A stretch of DNA of 36,180 nucleotides from Elstera cyanobacteriorum (GCF_002251735.1 NZ_NOXS01000016.1:1-36180); one strand, 5' to 3'. Positions 15,290 to 24,135 are shown, counted from the first letter of the stretch. Made by a program: numbers and translations. The notes: generated by a model not told the origin, from the sequence alone.

Positions 15290-15922
15290 TTAGGCGCCAT
15301 TGGTATGGGTTGACGCCCGGGACTGGGCGGCCTGCTGCGCCGCTTGACGCGCCAAGCGTTTTTCACGACGCTCCGGCGCCGACATGATCCACCACGCAAG
15401 CGTGATGAAACCGATCAGCATGCCAACTGTGATATAGAGTGCATAATCGCCCAGCATGTCCTTGAAGGCCGCGCCGAACAGATAGCCTGTTCCAGCAAAC
15501 GACACCGCCCAAACCCCGGCGGCAATAAAATTCAAAATGCTGAAGCGCGCCCAGGAAATCCCGCTCATGCCAACCGCAAAAGAGCTGACGTTACGCACCC
15601 CGTAAATGAAGCGGAACGATAGAATGAAGCCCGTGTTATAGCGATGCAATAGGTCCATCGCCCGGGCAACGCGCGGTTCCCATTTCGGGAATTTCTTGAT
15701 CAACGTCGCCCCATAGCGGCGCCCTAAGAAGAAATAGACCTGATCGCCGCAAAAACTGCCAATCCAGGCACAGGCGATGAGCGTAGGCAGAGACAGCAGC
15801 CCAAGGTGCGCGGCATAGCCCGCAAAAATAACGAAGGTTTCCCCCTCGACAGCGGTCCAAAGGAATGTGATGACATAAAAAATATCACCATATTCTTGTA
15901 TTTTTGCCAGAATTTCTTGCAC
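15290..15922 (-). CDS. DedA-family (VTT/SNARE-associated domain) membrane protein
   Basis: A 210-residue inner-membrane protein of the DedA family, whose members are implicated in lipid-carrier translocation (undecaprenyl phosphate or phospholipid) and envelope homeostasis. Typical motifs are present: acidic VEGETFVIFAGYAA in the N-terminal re-entrant region, GSFCGDQVYFFLGRRYG, and RFIYGVRNVSSFAVGMSGIS with the conserved arginines. The C-terminal tail is rich in Arg, Gln and Ala. The start is a GTG at 15922 with only a weak GGGG upstream; no better in-frame start exists before the conserved region. It is convergent with the unknown gene pair and otherwise alone, with a 166-nt gap behind it. 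Which lipid it handles cannot be said. Confidence 0.9.
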   Translation of the reverse strand: MQEILAKIQEYGDIFYVITFLWTAVEGETFVIFAGYAAHLGLLSLPTLIACAWIGSFCGDQVYFFLGRRYGATLIKKFPKWEPRVARAMDLLHRYNTGFILSFRFIYGVRNVSSFAVGMSGISWARFSILNFIAAGVWAVSFAGTGYLFGAAFKDMLGDYALYITVGMLIGFITLAWWIMSAPERREKRLARQAAQQAAQSRASTHTNGA

Positions 15923-16088
15923 GCTTGCCCCGTTTCCGCCAATCGCCCGCCGGTCTTAATGCTCGTTGGATCCGAGATTTTTAGACCCTGAGTGTCGCCG
16001 CCTTTGTGTAAAGATTAGGTTAAGACTGCGTTATACAGTTCCCCTGCTTGAGCACCCTTTCGATATGACACAGGCGCCCCCTACCTGG

Positions 16089-17792
16089 CTACCTGTCTGT
16101 TGCGCGAAACGCGCCTAAATCGAAACGTCGCGTATGGAAATCCGCAAGCGTGTGGCGATGCCCCACACTGATCAAGGTTACGGCGGGATCGGCGCTAAGC
16201 GCCTGATAGACCGCCGCTTCGCTCGGCTCGTCCAGCGCGCTGGTTGCTTCGTCGAGGAAAAGCCAGCGCGGCTTGTGCAGAAGAGCGCGGGCGATGGCGA
16301 CGCGCTGCTGCTCGCCGCCTGACAGGATTTGCGACCAGAGCGCAGTTTCGTCGAGGCGCGGTAGCAAATGCGCAAGGCCGAGTTGGTTTAGAACCGCCTG
16401 CACCGCCTCGTTGGAGAACGACTCCGGCGCCGCCGGATAGGTTAAGGCCGCGCGCAAGGTTCCCAGCGGCAAATAGGGTTTTTGCGGTAGAAACAGCGTG
16501 TCGCCCGCATCCGGCATCATCAAGCGGCCTTCGGCATAGGGCCAAAGCCGTGCCAGCGCCCGCAGCAGTGTGCTCTTGCCGCAGCCTGACGGGCCGGTGA
16601 TCAATACGCGCTCCCCAACCGCGACGGTAAAATCGAGCGGCGCGAGCAGCGCATCGCCGTTTGGCAAAAACAGCCGCAGCCCATCGGCTTCGATCCGATC
16701 GGGGGCAGCAATCCGTTGCACCCGATCGGTACTATGGCTTTGCTCGATCTGTTCGACCGCTGCCGTAAAGCTGGTCAGACGGTCGACGACCGCGCGCCAA
16801 TTGGCGATGGAACTATAGGCATCGACCAGGAAGGACAACGCCGTCTGCACCTGACCGAAATTCTGACTGATTTGCATCACCTCCCCCAGCTTAATCTGCT
16901 GAGAGAAATAACGCGGCGCCGCAACGATGAACGGGAACAGGATCGCCGCCTGATTATAGCCGGAGGTGCCGAGCGTCAGCAGGATCGTCCGGTTCATGAT
17001 CGCTTTATAGTTCGTGACCACCGCACCGAAAAGGCCATTAAGGGTGCGTTTTTCTTGATCTTCGCCGCGATACAGGGCAACGCCCTCGGCATTCTCGCGG
17101 GCGCGGATTAGAGCATAGCGGAAATCGGCTTCTACCCGTTCCTGATGGAAATTCAGGTCAATCAACGGGCGACCGATCTTATGGGTCATCCAGGTGCCGA
17201 AGACGGCGTAAACCACCGCCGCCCACAGCATATAGCCGGGAATGGTGATTTCCGTTCCGCCGAGGCTAAAGGTCAGCGGGCCGGACTGCGCCCACAGCAG
17301 CCCGGCGAAGGTGAAGAACGTCACCACTGCCGACAACAAGCCGAGCGCGAGGGTGAGCGTCGTCGCGGTCAATTGGCTGATATCGTCGGCCAAGCGCTGG
17401 TCGGGGTTATCGGCCTTCGCCTCGCCCAATTGCAGGCGGTAATAGACGAGTTCGGACATATAGCGGCGCAGGAACCGTTCGACCAACCAACTCCGCCATT
17501 GGATGGTTAGCATCTGGTTCATGTAAATCCGCAGGATCTGCACGCCGATGTAGATCGTCGCAAGCCCGCCGAAGACCAGAATTTCCCGCTGAAAGACCGG
17601 ATAGTCCAATTCCTGCAAGGCGTTATAGAAGCGCCCGTACCATTCGTTGAAGAGAACATTGATGCCGACAAGGCCGAGGTTGATCGCCACCAGCAGCCCC
17701 AGCAGCCCGCGCGCCACCCAGCGCCGCTCGCCGAACCAATAGGGAGAGATCAGGCGCCAGAGATCGTGCCAAAAACGCGGACGGGTGGACAT
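16089..17792 (-). CDS. SbmA/BacA-type ABC transporter, permease fused to ATPase
   Basis: A 567-residue half-transporter. Residues ~1-320 form an ABC_membrane_2 (SbmA/BacA-like) domain with six membrane segments ([35 protein letters not shown]). The C-terminal ATPase has Walker [10 protein letters not shown] (Lys406), signature LSGGEQQR, and Walker [14 protein letters not shown]. The fused ATPase makes it resemble E. coli YddA and the mycobacterial/eukaryotic subfamily D proteins rather than proton-driven SbmA. Relatives import peptides, cobalamin or very-long-chain acyl groups; the substrate here is unknown. I chose the ATG at 17792, which has AGGAG 8 nt upstream; a TTG at 17810 is in frame but lacks support. 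It is divergent from the DUF2147 gene and monocistronic. Confidence 0.9.
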   Translation of the reverse strand: MSTRPRFWHDLWRLISPYWFGERRWVARGLLGLLVAINLGLVGINVLFNEWYGRFYNALQELDYPVFQREILVFGGLATIYIGVQILRIYMNQMLTIQWRSWLVERFLRRYMSELVYYRLQLGEAKADNPDQRLADDISQLTATTLTLALGLLSAVVTFFTFAGLLWAQSGPLTFSLGGTEITIPGYMLWAAVVYAVFGTWMTHKIGRPLIDLNFHQERVEADFRYALIRARENAEGVALYRGEDQEKRTLNGLFGAVVTNYKAIMNRTILLTLGTSGYNQAAILFPFIVAAPRYFSQQIKLGEVMQISQNFGQVQTALSFLVDAYSSIANWRAVVDRLTSFTAAVEQIEQSHSTDRVQRIAAPDRIEADGLRLFLPNGDALLAPLDFTVAVGERVLITGPSGCGKSTLLRALARLWPYAEGRLMMPDAGDTLFLPQKPYLPLGTLRAALTYPAAPESFSNEAVQAVLNQLGLAHLLPRLDETALWSQILSGGEQQRVAIARALLHKPRWLFLDEATSALDEPSEAAVYQALSADPAVTLISVGHRHTLADFHTRRFDLGAFRATDR

Positions 17793-17906
17793 CAATGGGG
17801 TCTCCTGCAAGCCATGCGTAGTGGTTTAGGGCGAGCTAAGACCCCGATCAAGGCAGGATCAGGGCAAACCGGTCTTACAGACTGTCGTTTACGTAAAAGA
17901 GACGCT

Positions 17907-17934
17907 TTTAACGCGAATACAGCCGCGCTATGCT
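17907..17934 (+). promoter_or_regulatory. promoter candidate for the DUF2147 gene
   Basis: TTTAAC (17907-17912), a 16-nt spacer and TATGCT (17929-17934). The start would be near 17941, giving a leader of about 45 nt that begins with a G/C hairpin (GGGGGC at 17944-17949 with GCCCCC at 17960-17965). Confidence 0.33.
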
Positions 17935-17984
17935 CTGCGGCAAGGGGGCCGACGAACGCGCCCCCAAATCCTTGGGAGGAACCG

Positions 17985-18434
17985 ATGCGTATTCCCGTTA
18001 TCGCCGCATTAGGCGGAGCTTTTCTATCGACCTTCGCCGTTGCGGCCGGTTCACCCGCCGATCTGTCGGCGCAATGGCTGACCGAAGGCGGCAAGTCCCG
18101 CGTTGAAATCGGCGCCTGCCCGAATGCCCCAACCCAACTTTGCGGCAAGATCGTTTGGCTGCGCGAGCCGACCAACCCCGACGGCAGCCCGAAGGTCGAT
18201 AAGGAAAATTCCGACGAAACGCTGAAGAAGCGCCCGATCCTAGGCCTGCAAATGCTGCGCGGCTTCAAGTGGGACGGCGAGAAATGGGACGATGGCTATA
18301 TCTATAATCCCGAAGACGGGAAGGAATACGATAGCGTCATCCGCATCAAAGGCCCGGGCGAGCTAGAGGTGAAAGGCTGCGTGCTGTTCATCTGCAAGCG
18401 CCAAGCCTGGACCGATCCGAAAAAGGGATCGTGA
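17985..18434 (+). CDS. exported DUF2147 domain protein
   Basis: A 149-residue small exported protein. The first ~22 residues are a signal peptide (MRIPVIAALGGAFLSTFAVA, cleaved near AAG). The mature part follows the DUF2147 pattern: GQWLTEGGKSRVEI-like start (here SAQWLTEGGKSRVEIGACP), CGKIVWLREPTNPDG, RPILGLQMLRGFKWDGEKW, GYIYNPEDGKEYDSVIRI, and LEVKGCVLFICKRQAW. The family is thought to adopt a lipocalin-like barrel and is often under stress control, but its biochemical role is unknown. GGGAGGA 6 nt before the ATG at 17985 fixes the start; the frame is open further upstream, but without features. It stands alone between divergent and downstream promoters. Confidence 0.9.
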   Translation: MRIPVIAALGGAFLSTFAVAAGSPADLSAQWLTEGGKSRVEIGACPNAPTQLCGKIVWLREPTNPDGSPKVDKENSDETLKKRPILGLQMLRGFKWDGEKWDDGYIYNPEDGKEYDSVIRIKGPGELEVKGCVLFICKRQAWTDPKKGS

Positions 18435-18452
18435 TTCGCCCCTAGCGTCATC

Positions 18453-18481
18453 TTGTCGGCGGCGGATCACCCCCCTATGAT
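18453..18481 (+). promoter_or_regulatory. promoter of the pyrB operon, probably leaderless
   Basis: TTGTCG (18453-18458), exactly 17 nt, then TATGAT (18476-18481, five of six consensus bases). The pyrB ATG at 18491 is only 9 nt after the -10, so the mRNA leader would be about 0-3 nt. No Shine-Dalgarno and no attenuator or PyrR-type site fits in this space. Confidence 0.6.
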
Positions 18482-18490
18482 CCCGCCGCC

Positions 18491-19441
18491 ATGACCTACG
18501 CATTCACTCACCGTCACCTGCTGGGGATCGAGGGGCTGAACCCGCTCGATCTGCGGTATTTGCTGGAGCGCGCCGAAAGCTACGTCGCGCTGAACCGCCA
18601 GACCGAGAAGAAGATCGGCACCCTCCGGGGGCGCACGATCATCAACCTCTTCTTCGAGAATTCGACGCGCACGCGCACCAGCTTCGAGTTGGCGGGCAAG
18701 CGTCTGGGGGCGGACGTGATCAATATGTCCGTCGCCTCCTCCTCGGTCAAAAAGGGCGAGACGCTGATCGATACGGCGATGACGCTGAACGCCATGCACG
18801 CCGACGTGCTGGTGGTGCGCCACGCCGAATCCGGCGCGCCCCATCTTCTGGCCCGCAAGCTCAACTGCGCGGTGATCAACGCGGGCGACGGCACCCACGA
18901 ACACCCGACGCAGGCGCTGCTGGATGCGCTGACCATCCGCCGTCGTAAAGGCCGCCTGGAAGGCCTAGTCGTCGCCATCTGTGGCGATATCGCCCATAGC
19001 CGCGTCGCCCGCTCCAATATTTTGCTGCTCAACGGCTTGGGTGCCGAAGTACGGGTCGTGGCCCCGCCCACCCTGCTGCCCGCCGAAATCGACCGGCTGA
19101 ACGTCCGCGTCTTCCATTCGATGCGCGAAGGGCTGAAGGACGCCGATATCGTGATGATGCTGCGCTTGCAGACCGAACGCATGCAGGGCGCGCTCATCCC
19201 CTCCGTCCGTGAATATTTCCATTTCTTCGGTCTTGATCGGGAAAAACTGGCGCTCGCCAAGCCGGATGCCGCCGTGATGCACCCCGGCCCGATGAACCGG
19301 GGGGTGGAGATTGACAGCGATCTGGCCGACGACATCGACCGCAGCTTGATCAACGAACAGGTGGAAATGGGCGTAGCCGTACGCATGGCCTGCCTTGAAG
19401 TTCTGTCGGAGAAACTACCCGCCGTGCAGGGAGCGCAGTGA
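18491..19441 (+). CDS. pyrB: aspartate carbamoyltransferase catalytic chain
   Basis: PyrB joins carbamoyl phosphate and aspartate to carbamoyl-aspartate, the committed step of pyrimidine synthesis. The 316-residue protein has the carbamoyl-phosphate loop [13 protein letters not shown] (about residues 54-66), SVKKGET with the active-site Ser/Lys of the 80s loop, [14 protein letters not shown], and the aspartate-domain motifs [10 protein letters not shown] and [12 protein letters not shown]. There is no pyrI regulatory chain; instead a dihydroorotase-like gene overlaps its end by 4 nt (GTGA). This matches class A ATCases, which form dodecamers with an active or inactive dihydroorotase partner. 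A good promoter ends 9 nt before the ATG. Confidence 0.97.
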   Translation: MTYAFTHRHLLGIEGLNPLDLRYLLERAESYVALNRQTEKKIGTLRGRTIINLFFENSTRTRTSFELAGKRLGADVINMSVASSSVKKGETLIDTAMTLNAMHADVLVVRHAESGAPHLLARKLNCAVINAGDGTHEHPTQALLDALTIRRRKGRLEGLVVAICGDIAHSRVARSNILLLNGLGAEVRVVAPPTLLPAEIDRLNVRVFHSMREGLKDADIVMMLRLQTERMQGALIPSVREYFHFFGLDREKLALAKPDAAVMHPGPMNRGVEIDSDLADDIDRSLINEQVEMGVAVRMACLEVLSEKLPAVQGAQ

Positions 19442-20727
19442 CCATGACCGCCCTTCTGCTCCGCAACGCCCGCCTGCTCGATCCGGCGGCGAAAACCGAA
19501 ACCTCTGGCGACTGCCTGATCGCCGATGGCAAGATCGCCGCCACTGGCCCCGGCCTGACGGCGCCCGAAGGGGCGGAGGTGCTGGATGCCCAAGGCGCCT
19601 GCCTCGCCCCCGGTCTGATCGACCTGCGCACCCATGGCCGCGATCCCGGTCAGGAGCATAAGGAAAGCCTGCGCACCCAGGTCGAGGCCGCCGTTGCGGG
19701 CGGCGTTACGGCGATGGGGGTGCTGCCGGATACCGATCCTATCGTCCAAGACCCAACCTCCGTCGCTTGGCTGGTGCAGCGCAGCCGCGCGCTTGGCAAG
19801 GCGAAAGTGCTGCCCTATGCGGCGATGAGCGTCGATAAGGCGGGCCAGCAACTGACCGAATTCGGCCTGCTGCAACAGGCGGGCGCTGTCGCCTTTGCCG
19901 ATGGCGCCAAGGCAACCGCCGATGCGCTGGTGCTACGCCGGGCGCTGTCCTACGCCAAGACCTTCGATGCGGTGATCTTCACCCACCCCGAGGACCGCGC
20001 GCTGACGCGCCACGCCTGCGCGACCGAGGGCGAATATGCTACCCGCCTCGGCCTGCCGGCAGCGCCCGCCGCCGCCGAACTGCTGCAGGTGCAGCGCGAT
20101 CTGCTGCTGACCGAACTGACCGGCGGGCGACTGCATATCGGCCCGATTACCACCGGCGCAGCGGTGGACGCCATCCGCGCCGCCAAGGCCAAGGGCGTGC
20201 GCGTGACCTGCGATACGGCGGCGGCCTATATCACCCTCAATGAAATCGCCATCGCCGATTATCGCACCTTCACCAAACTGACGCCGCCCCTGCGCACCGA
20301 AGCCGACCGGCAGGCGGTGATCGCCGGGCTGGCCGATGGCACCATTGACGCCTTAAGTTCCGACCATACGCCAGAAGATCAGGACGCCAAGCGCCTGACC
20401 TTCACCTCCGCCGAGCCGGGGATCATCGGCCTTGAAACGCTACTGCCGCTGGGGCTTGGCCCGGCACATCAGGGCCGGATGAGCCTGCTGGATCTGCTGG
20501 CCCGCCTGACGGTTGCCCCCGCCGCGATTCTCGGCCTCCCCGTCCCCCGTCTCGCTGTTGGCGCCGTGGCCGATCTGGTGCTGTTCGACCCGGACGCGCC
20601 GGTGCGGATTGCGGCGGATGCCATGCGCTCTAAATCGAAAAACACCCCCTTCGACGGCTTCCCGCTGCAAGGAAAAGTGCTGGCGACCCTGGTGGACGGT
20701 CGCATCGTCTATCGGCGGGCGGCATGA
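19438..20727 (+). CDS. pyrC: dihydroorotase-like protein, probably inactive ATCase partner (PyrC'/PyrX type)
   Basis: The 429-residue protein is homologous to class I dihydroorotase, an amidohydrolase that cyclises carbamoyl-aspartate. The ligand pattern is eroded. [10 protein letters not shown] has Arg64 in place of the first His of DxHxHxR (His66 and Arg68 remain). HIGPITT has Pro236 where the zinc His of HxxHxST stands. SSDHTPED keeps Asp309 but has Glu313 for the His of DHAPH. His183 in THPED is kept. With these losses catalysis is doubtful; inactive homologues (PyrC', PyrX) are known as structural partners of class A ATCase. A true dihydroorotase should then lie elsewhere. The GTG at 19438 overlaps the pyrB stop and has GGGAG 5 nt upstream; the ATG at 19444 is the alternative. 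plsY overlaps its end by ATGA. Confidence 0.85.
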   Translation: MTMTALLLRNARLLDPAAKTETSGDCLIADGKIAATGPGLTAPEGAEVLDAQGACLAPGLIDLRTHGRDPGQEHKESLRTQVEAAVAGGVTAMGVLPDTDPIVQDPTSVAWLVQRSRALGKAKVLPYAAMSVDKAGQQLTEFGLLQQAGAVAFADGAKATADALVLRRALSYAKTFDAVIFTHPEDRALTRHACATEGEYATRLGLPAAPAAAELLQVQRDLLLTELTGGRLHIGPITTGAAVDAIRAAKAKGVRVTCDTAAAYITLNEIAIADYRTFTKLTPPLRTEADRQAVIAGLADGTIDALSSDHTPEDQDAKRLTFTSAEPGIIGLETLLPLGLGPAHQGRMSLLDLLARLTVAPAAILGLPVPRLAVGAVADLVLFDPDAPVRIAADAMRSKSKNTPFDGFPLQGKVLATLVDGRIVYRRAA

Positions 20728-21344
20728 GCGGGCTAGGGTTATGGGTGGCCCTGGCCGTTGCAAGCTATCTCTTAGGGTCGATCCCGTTCGGTCTGGTACT
20801 GACCAAGCTCGCCGGACTGGGGGATATAAGGGCCATCGGGTCCGGTAATATTGGCGCCACCAATGTATTGCGCACCGGCAAGAAGGGACTGGCAGCGGCC
20901 ACGCTGCTGCTCGACGGCGGCAAGGGTGCCGCCGCGGTGCTGCTGGCGCGTTGGTTGGTGGCCGACGAGCTCGCGCCGCTGATCGCCGGGGTTCTCGCCT
21001 TCCTCGGCCATCTCTACCCGGTTTGGTTGGGCTTTAAGGGCGGCAAGGGCGTTGCCACGGCCATCGGCCTATGGCTGGCGCTCGCCTGGCCGGTCGGGGT
21101 TGGTGCCTGCCTCCTGTGGCTGCTGACCGCCTTTCTTGGCCGCCGGTCCTCCCTCGCGGCGCTGGTGGCCATCGGGCTGACCCCCGTTCTGGCCGGGGTT
21201 ATTGCTTCTGTATCGTATGCCCTGGCAGCTTTACCAGTAACCCTCCTGGTCTTCTGGCGGCATCGCGGCAATATCGAGCGGCTTTTGGCAGGAACTGAGC
21301 CGAAAATCGGCGAGTCCAAGCAGAAAGCTGAGAATCGATCCTAA
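20724..21344 (+). CDS. plsY: glycerol-3-phosphate acyltransferase PlsY
   Basis: PlsY transfers an acyl group from acyl-phosphate to glycerol-3-phosphate, making lysophosphatidate in the inner membrane. The 206-residue protein has several membrane segments and the three PlsY signatures: SIPFGLVLTKLAGLGDIR and GSGNIGATNVLRTGKKG near the N-terminus, GHLYPVWLGFKGGKGVATAIG in the middle, and WRHRGNIERLLAGTE near the C-terminus. Length is normal. Its ATG overlaps the stop of the dihydroorotase-like gene (ATGA), so it is part of the pyrB operon and translationally coupled. PlsX is not in this window. Confidence 0.97.
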   Translation: MSGLGLWVALAVASYLLGSIPFGLVLTKLAGLGDIRAIGSGNIGATNVLRTGKKGLAAATLLLDGGKGAAAVLLARWLVADELAPLIAGVLAFLGHLYPVWLGFKGGKGVATAIGLWLALAWPVGVGACLLWLLTAFLGRRSSLAALVAIGLTPVLAGVIASVSYALAALPVTLLVFWRHRGNIERLLAGTEPKIGESKQKAENRS

Positions 21345-21380
21345 CAAGAGTCTCTATCTTGCTGAAAAATCTCATGCTAT

Positions 21381-21397
21381 TGTCACAAATAGTGACA
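21381..21397. promoter_or_regulatory. 17-bp dyad upstream of the degenerate GGDEF/EAL gene
   Basis: TGTCAC-AAATA-GTGACA: perfect 6-bp arms with a 5-nt centre, 14 nt before the ATG at 21412. It may be a regulator site or an RNA hairpin just upstream of the ribosome site (GAGG at 21401-21404). No matching -35/-10 pair is clear. Confidence 0.45.
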
Positions 21398-21411
21398 CGT
21401 GAGGTCGCGGA

Positions 21412-22944
21412 ATGACGCAAGATAAGAAGCCCGGTTTTTTTAAACGGCTGGCCGAGGCGTTGTTCGAGGAGGAACCGGACCCGACACCCGTCGTCCGCTC
21501 GACGAAGCCCGCCGCCCCCCAGGCGGAAGCGCCACCCCCTGGGGGTGAACCTGCGCCGGGGCTGGATATGGCCTTCGACACGGATGAAGCCGCCCAAATC
21601 AGCGCGCGCCTTTCGGGGCTGCACGATGAAGACGGGCGCGTGCCAATCAAAACGGCGCCGGTCGATTGGGATTTCGACGCGGATTTCGGCACGGTTGCCC
21701 AGGCGGAAAAAGCCACCGATATGGCGGTGTCCCAGGTCGTCTTTGCCGCCAAACTCCAAGAGGTGCTGGAGAAAGGCGAAAAGGGCAGTGCCGGTAAGCT
21801 GCAACTGCTCAATCTCGACGAAATCAAGCGCGAAGCGGGCGACCGGTGGGAACAAATGGCCGAAAAGGCCCAGGCTATCGCCGAACAGGTCATCCGGCAC
21901 CGCTTGGCCCCGAGCGATATTGTCGCCCCCTATGACGATCATAGTTTCATCGTTCTCTTCGCCGAACTAACCGAAGAACAGGCCCGCCTGAAAGCCGCCG
22001 CCATTGCGCGCGAGGTGCGCCAGCGCCTGCTGGGCGAGTTGGGCGTCAAGGATAACGGCTGGGTCAAAGCCTTCGTTACCGATATCGTTACGCTGCAACA
22101 GGCCGGGGCCGATCTGCCGCCGGAAGAAGCGATCTTGGCGTGGGATCGGGCGTTCGAGGACGAGGAGGATTGCGCCCCGGCGCTTGGCGGCCCCGGCCCC
22201 GGCACCGTCGATGCGGAAGTACAATCGCGCCTGGGGGAAGTCGGTGTTTCCTACCGCCCAACCTTCATGGTGCCGAAGGGCGTCGTAGGGATTTATACCA
22301 CCCATATTATTCGGCTGGACGCGCTAAACCGCATCCTGTCTGGCCCAGCGGCCTATCCCGCGAATGATGCTGCCGTAACGTTCGAAATGGACCGCGCCGC
22401 CGTCAAACGCGCCATCGAGCAGGTGCGCGCCGCGCTTAAGGCGGGGCAGCGTCCCGGTCTGGTCCATATCGGCGTGCATACCGGCTCGCTCGTTACCCAT
22501 TCCAGCGGGCTGATCGTCGATATGTTCCGGGTCTTGCCGCCGGAATTCCGCCGCTTCTTCATCGTCGGGATCAACGCCCAGTCCCACGGCACGCCGATGG
22601 CAAAGGTGATGGAAGCCGTGGCAGCGGTGCAGCCTTTCTGCCGAACGGTCACCGTGCAGGTCAGCCCCGATTTCACCGATTTCGACCGGCTGGCGCGGGC
22701 AAAAATTTCCGCTGCCGGGATCGATCTGGAAGAACCGGAGGTTGGCGACATCACCCCGACGCGGCTAACCAAAGAGATTCTGCCCTTCTGCAAAGCCGCC
22801 GCCAAGGCAGGGCTGCATTCCTATCTTTACGGCATCAAGCGCCGGGAGATTGCCAAAGCGGCCCGCGAGGCCGGGTTCACCTATCTCAACGGATCGGCCG
22901 TTATCCCCGTATCAGGACAACCCTTGATAGCGCAATCTGCTTGA
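21412..22944 (+). CDS. degenerate GGDEF/EAL-like protein, function unknown
   Basis: A 510-residue cytoplasmic protein without membrane segments. After a charged, proline-rich N-terminus (to ~100), residues ~100-210 run like a GGDEF domain, with RLAPSDIVAPYDDHSFIVLF where RxSDxVxRYGGDEFxVLL is expected; the GGDEF loop is replaced by YDDHSF (174-179). From Tyr281, YRPTFMVPKGVVGIYTTHII parallels the EAL-domain start YQPIVDxxTGxIxGxEALxR, but the EAL motif is lost. Near the end GFTYLNGSAVIP (488-499) matches the EAL-end pattern GxxYxQGYxxxxP. The metal-binding acidic residues of EAL enzymes are not seen. It could be a c-di-GMP sensor, a scaffold, or neither; this reading rests on pattern resemblance only. 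The ATG has GAGG 7 nt upstream. It lies 67 nt after plsY, and dprA follows. Confidence 0.6.
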   Translation: MTQDKKPGFFKRLAEALFEEEPDPTPVVRSTKPAAPQAEAPPPGGEPAPGLDMAFDTDEAAQISARLSGLHDEDGRVPIKTAPVDWDFDADFGTVAQAEKATDMAVSQVVFAAKLQEVLEKGEKGSAGKLQLLNLDEIKREAGDRWEQMAEKAQAIAEQVIRHRLAPSDIVAPYDDHSFIVLFAELTEEQARLKAAAIAREVRQRLLGELGVKDNGWVKAFVTDIVTLQQAGADLPPEEAILAWDRAFEDEEDCAPALGGPGPGTVDAEVQSRLGEVGVSYRPTFMVPKGVVGIYTTHIIRLDALNRILSGPAAYPANDAAVTFEMDRAAVKRAIEQVRAALKAGQRPGLVHIGVHTGSLVTHSSGLIVDMFRVLPPEFRRFFIVGINAQSHGTPMAKVMEAVAAVQPFCRTVTVQVSPDFTDFDRLARAKISAAGIDLEEPEVGDITPTRLTKEILPFCKAAAKAGLHSYLYGIKRREIAKAAREAGFTYLNGSAVIPVSGQPLIAQSA

Positions 22945-22979
22945 CCCCTGCCGGGGCGGGGCGGCACTCTGGCGCTATT

Positions 22980-24101
22980 ATGGCAACCGCCTATTCCCGC
23001 GAGGATCGGCTGAACCGGCTGCGGCTGATCCGCAGCGAGAATATCGGCCCGGTCACCTTTCATCAATTGCTCGTCCGTTTTGGCACGGCGGCGGCGGCGC
23101 TGACCGCGATTCCAGAGCTTGCCAAGCAGGGCGGGCGCGGTAAGCCGCTCAAGCTCGCCTCCCTCGCGACGGCAACGGCGGAAGTGGAGCGCGTTGCCGC
23201 CCTCGGCGCGAAACTGCTCTTCCACGGCGAAAGCGATTATCCTGCGGCCCTGGCCGCCTGCGACGATGCCCCGCCGGTTCTCTGCGTCAAGGGTGATATA
23301 CCGCTGTTGCGGCGGCCCTGTATCGCCTTGGTTGGCGCGCGTAATGCCAGCCTGAATGCCCAAAAGATGGCCGATCAGATGGCGAAAACCTTGGCCGAAG
23401 CCGGGGTCTGCGTCGTCTCCGGTCTCGCGCGCGGGATCGATGGGGCCGCCCATCGCGGCGGGCTTGCCGGCGGGGCGACGGCGGCAGTGATCGCGGGCGG
23501 GATTGATACGGTCTATCCGCCGGAGCATGAAAATCTTCAGGCCGATATCGCCACGCGCGGCGTGCTGATCGCCGAAATGCCGCCCGGCACCCAGCCGCAG
23601 GCCCGGCATTTTCCGCGTCGCAACCGGGTGATCGCGGGGCTTTCGGCGGCCACCGTGGTGATCGAAGCCGCCGAAGGCAGCGGCTCGTTAATCTCAGCGC
23701 AATTCGCCGCCGATTATGGGCGGGAGGTGATGGCCGTGCCCGGCTCCCCGCTCGATCCGCGCGCCAAGGGCTCCAATAAACTGCTAAAGCAAGGGGCGAC
23801 GCTGGTAGAGGATGCGGCGGATGTTCTGGCGGCTCTGCCCGCCCTCGGGGCGGGTCTGGCGGAGCCGCCGGGCGCGGGATTTCGCCCGCCGCCGCCCATC
23901 GATCCAGCGGAAAGTGAGCTTGCCTGCGCCCGCCCCCGGATCGTAGAGATGCTGTCACCGTCGCCGGTGGCGGTTGACGAACTGCTGCGGCAATGTCAAT
24001 TCTCCCCTGCGGTCGTGCAGACGGTTCTTTTGGAACTCGAACTTGCAGGGCGGCTGGAGCGTCATCCCGGCGGGCAGGTTGCCCTGTTGATGGGGCGCTG
24101 A
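22980..24101 (+). CDS. dprA: DNA processing protein DprA
   Basis: DprA binds incoming single-stranded DNA during natural transformation and loads RecA. The 373-residue product has an N-terminal helical domain (RLIRSENIGPVTFHQLLVRF), the Rossmann-like DprA core (VGARNAS, VSGLARGIDGAAHRG, AGGIDTVYPPEH, RHFPRRNRVIAGLS, EGSGSLISAQFAADYGREV, PGSPLDPRAKGSNKLLKQGA), and a C-terminal winged helix (VDELLRQCQFSPAVVQTVLL). The ATG at 22980 is chosen because it gives the usual N-terminus; a TTG at 22941 overlaps the previous stop (TTGA) but adds 13 unrelated residues. No good ribosome site is seen. Many non-competent bacteria keep dprA, so it does not prove transformability. Confidence 0.95.
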   Translation: MATAYSREDRLNRLRLIRSENIGPVTFHQLLVRFGTAAAALTAIPELAKQGGRGKPLKLASLATATAEVERVAALGAKLLFHGESDYPAALAACDDAPPVLCVKGDIPLLRRPCIALVGARNASLNAQKMADQMAKTLAEAGVCVVSGLARGIDGAAHRGGLAGGATAAVIAGGIDTVYPPEHENLQADIATRGVLIAEMPPGTQPQARHFPRRNRVIAGLSAATVVIEAAEGSGSLISAQFAADYGREVMAVPGSPLDPRAKGSNKLLKQGATLVEDAADVLAALPALGAGLAEPPGAGFRPPPPIDPAESELACARPRIVEMLSPSPVAVDELLRQCQFSPAVVQTVLLELELAGRLERHPGGQVALLMGR

Positions 24102-24135
24102 CGGAACGCCTTCGGGCCGGGAGAAGATTGGTTTC

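Noticed and set aside
17888-17897. Palindrome TTTACGTAAA upstream of the DUF2147 gene
   Set aside because: Only 10 bp and AT-rich; likely to occur by chance and no fitting regulator is nearby.
18580-19875. Minus-strand open frame of 431 codons opposite pyrB and the dihydroorotase-like gene
   Set aside because: It spans two well-supported genes on the other strand and has no recognisable domain or ribosome site.
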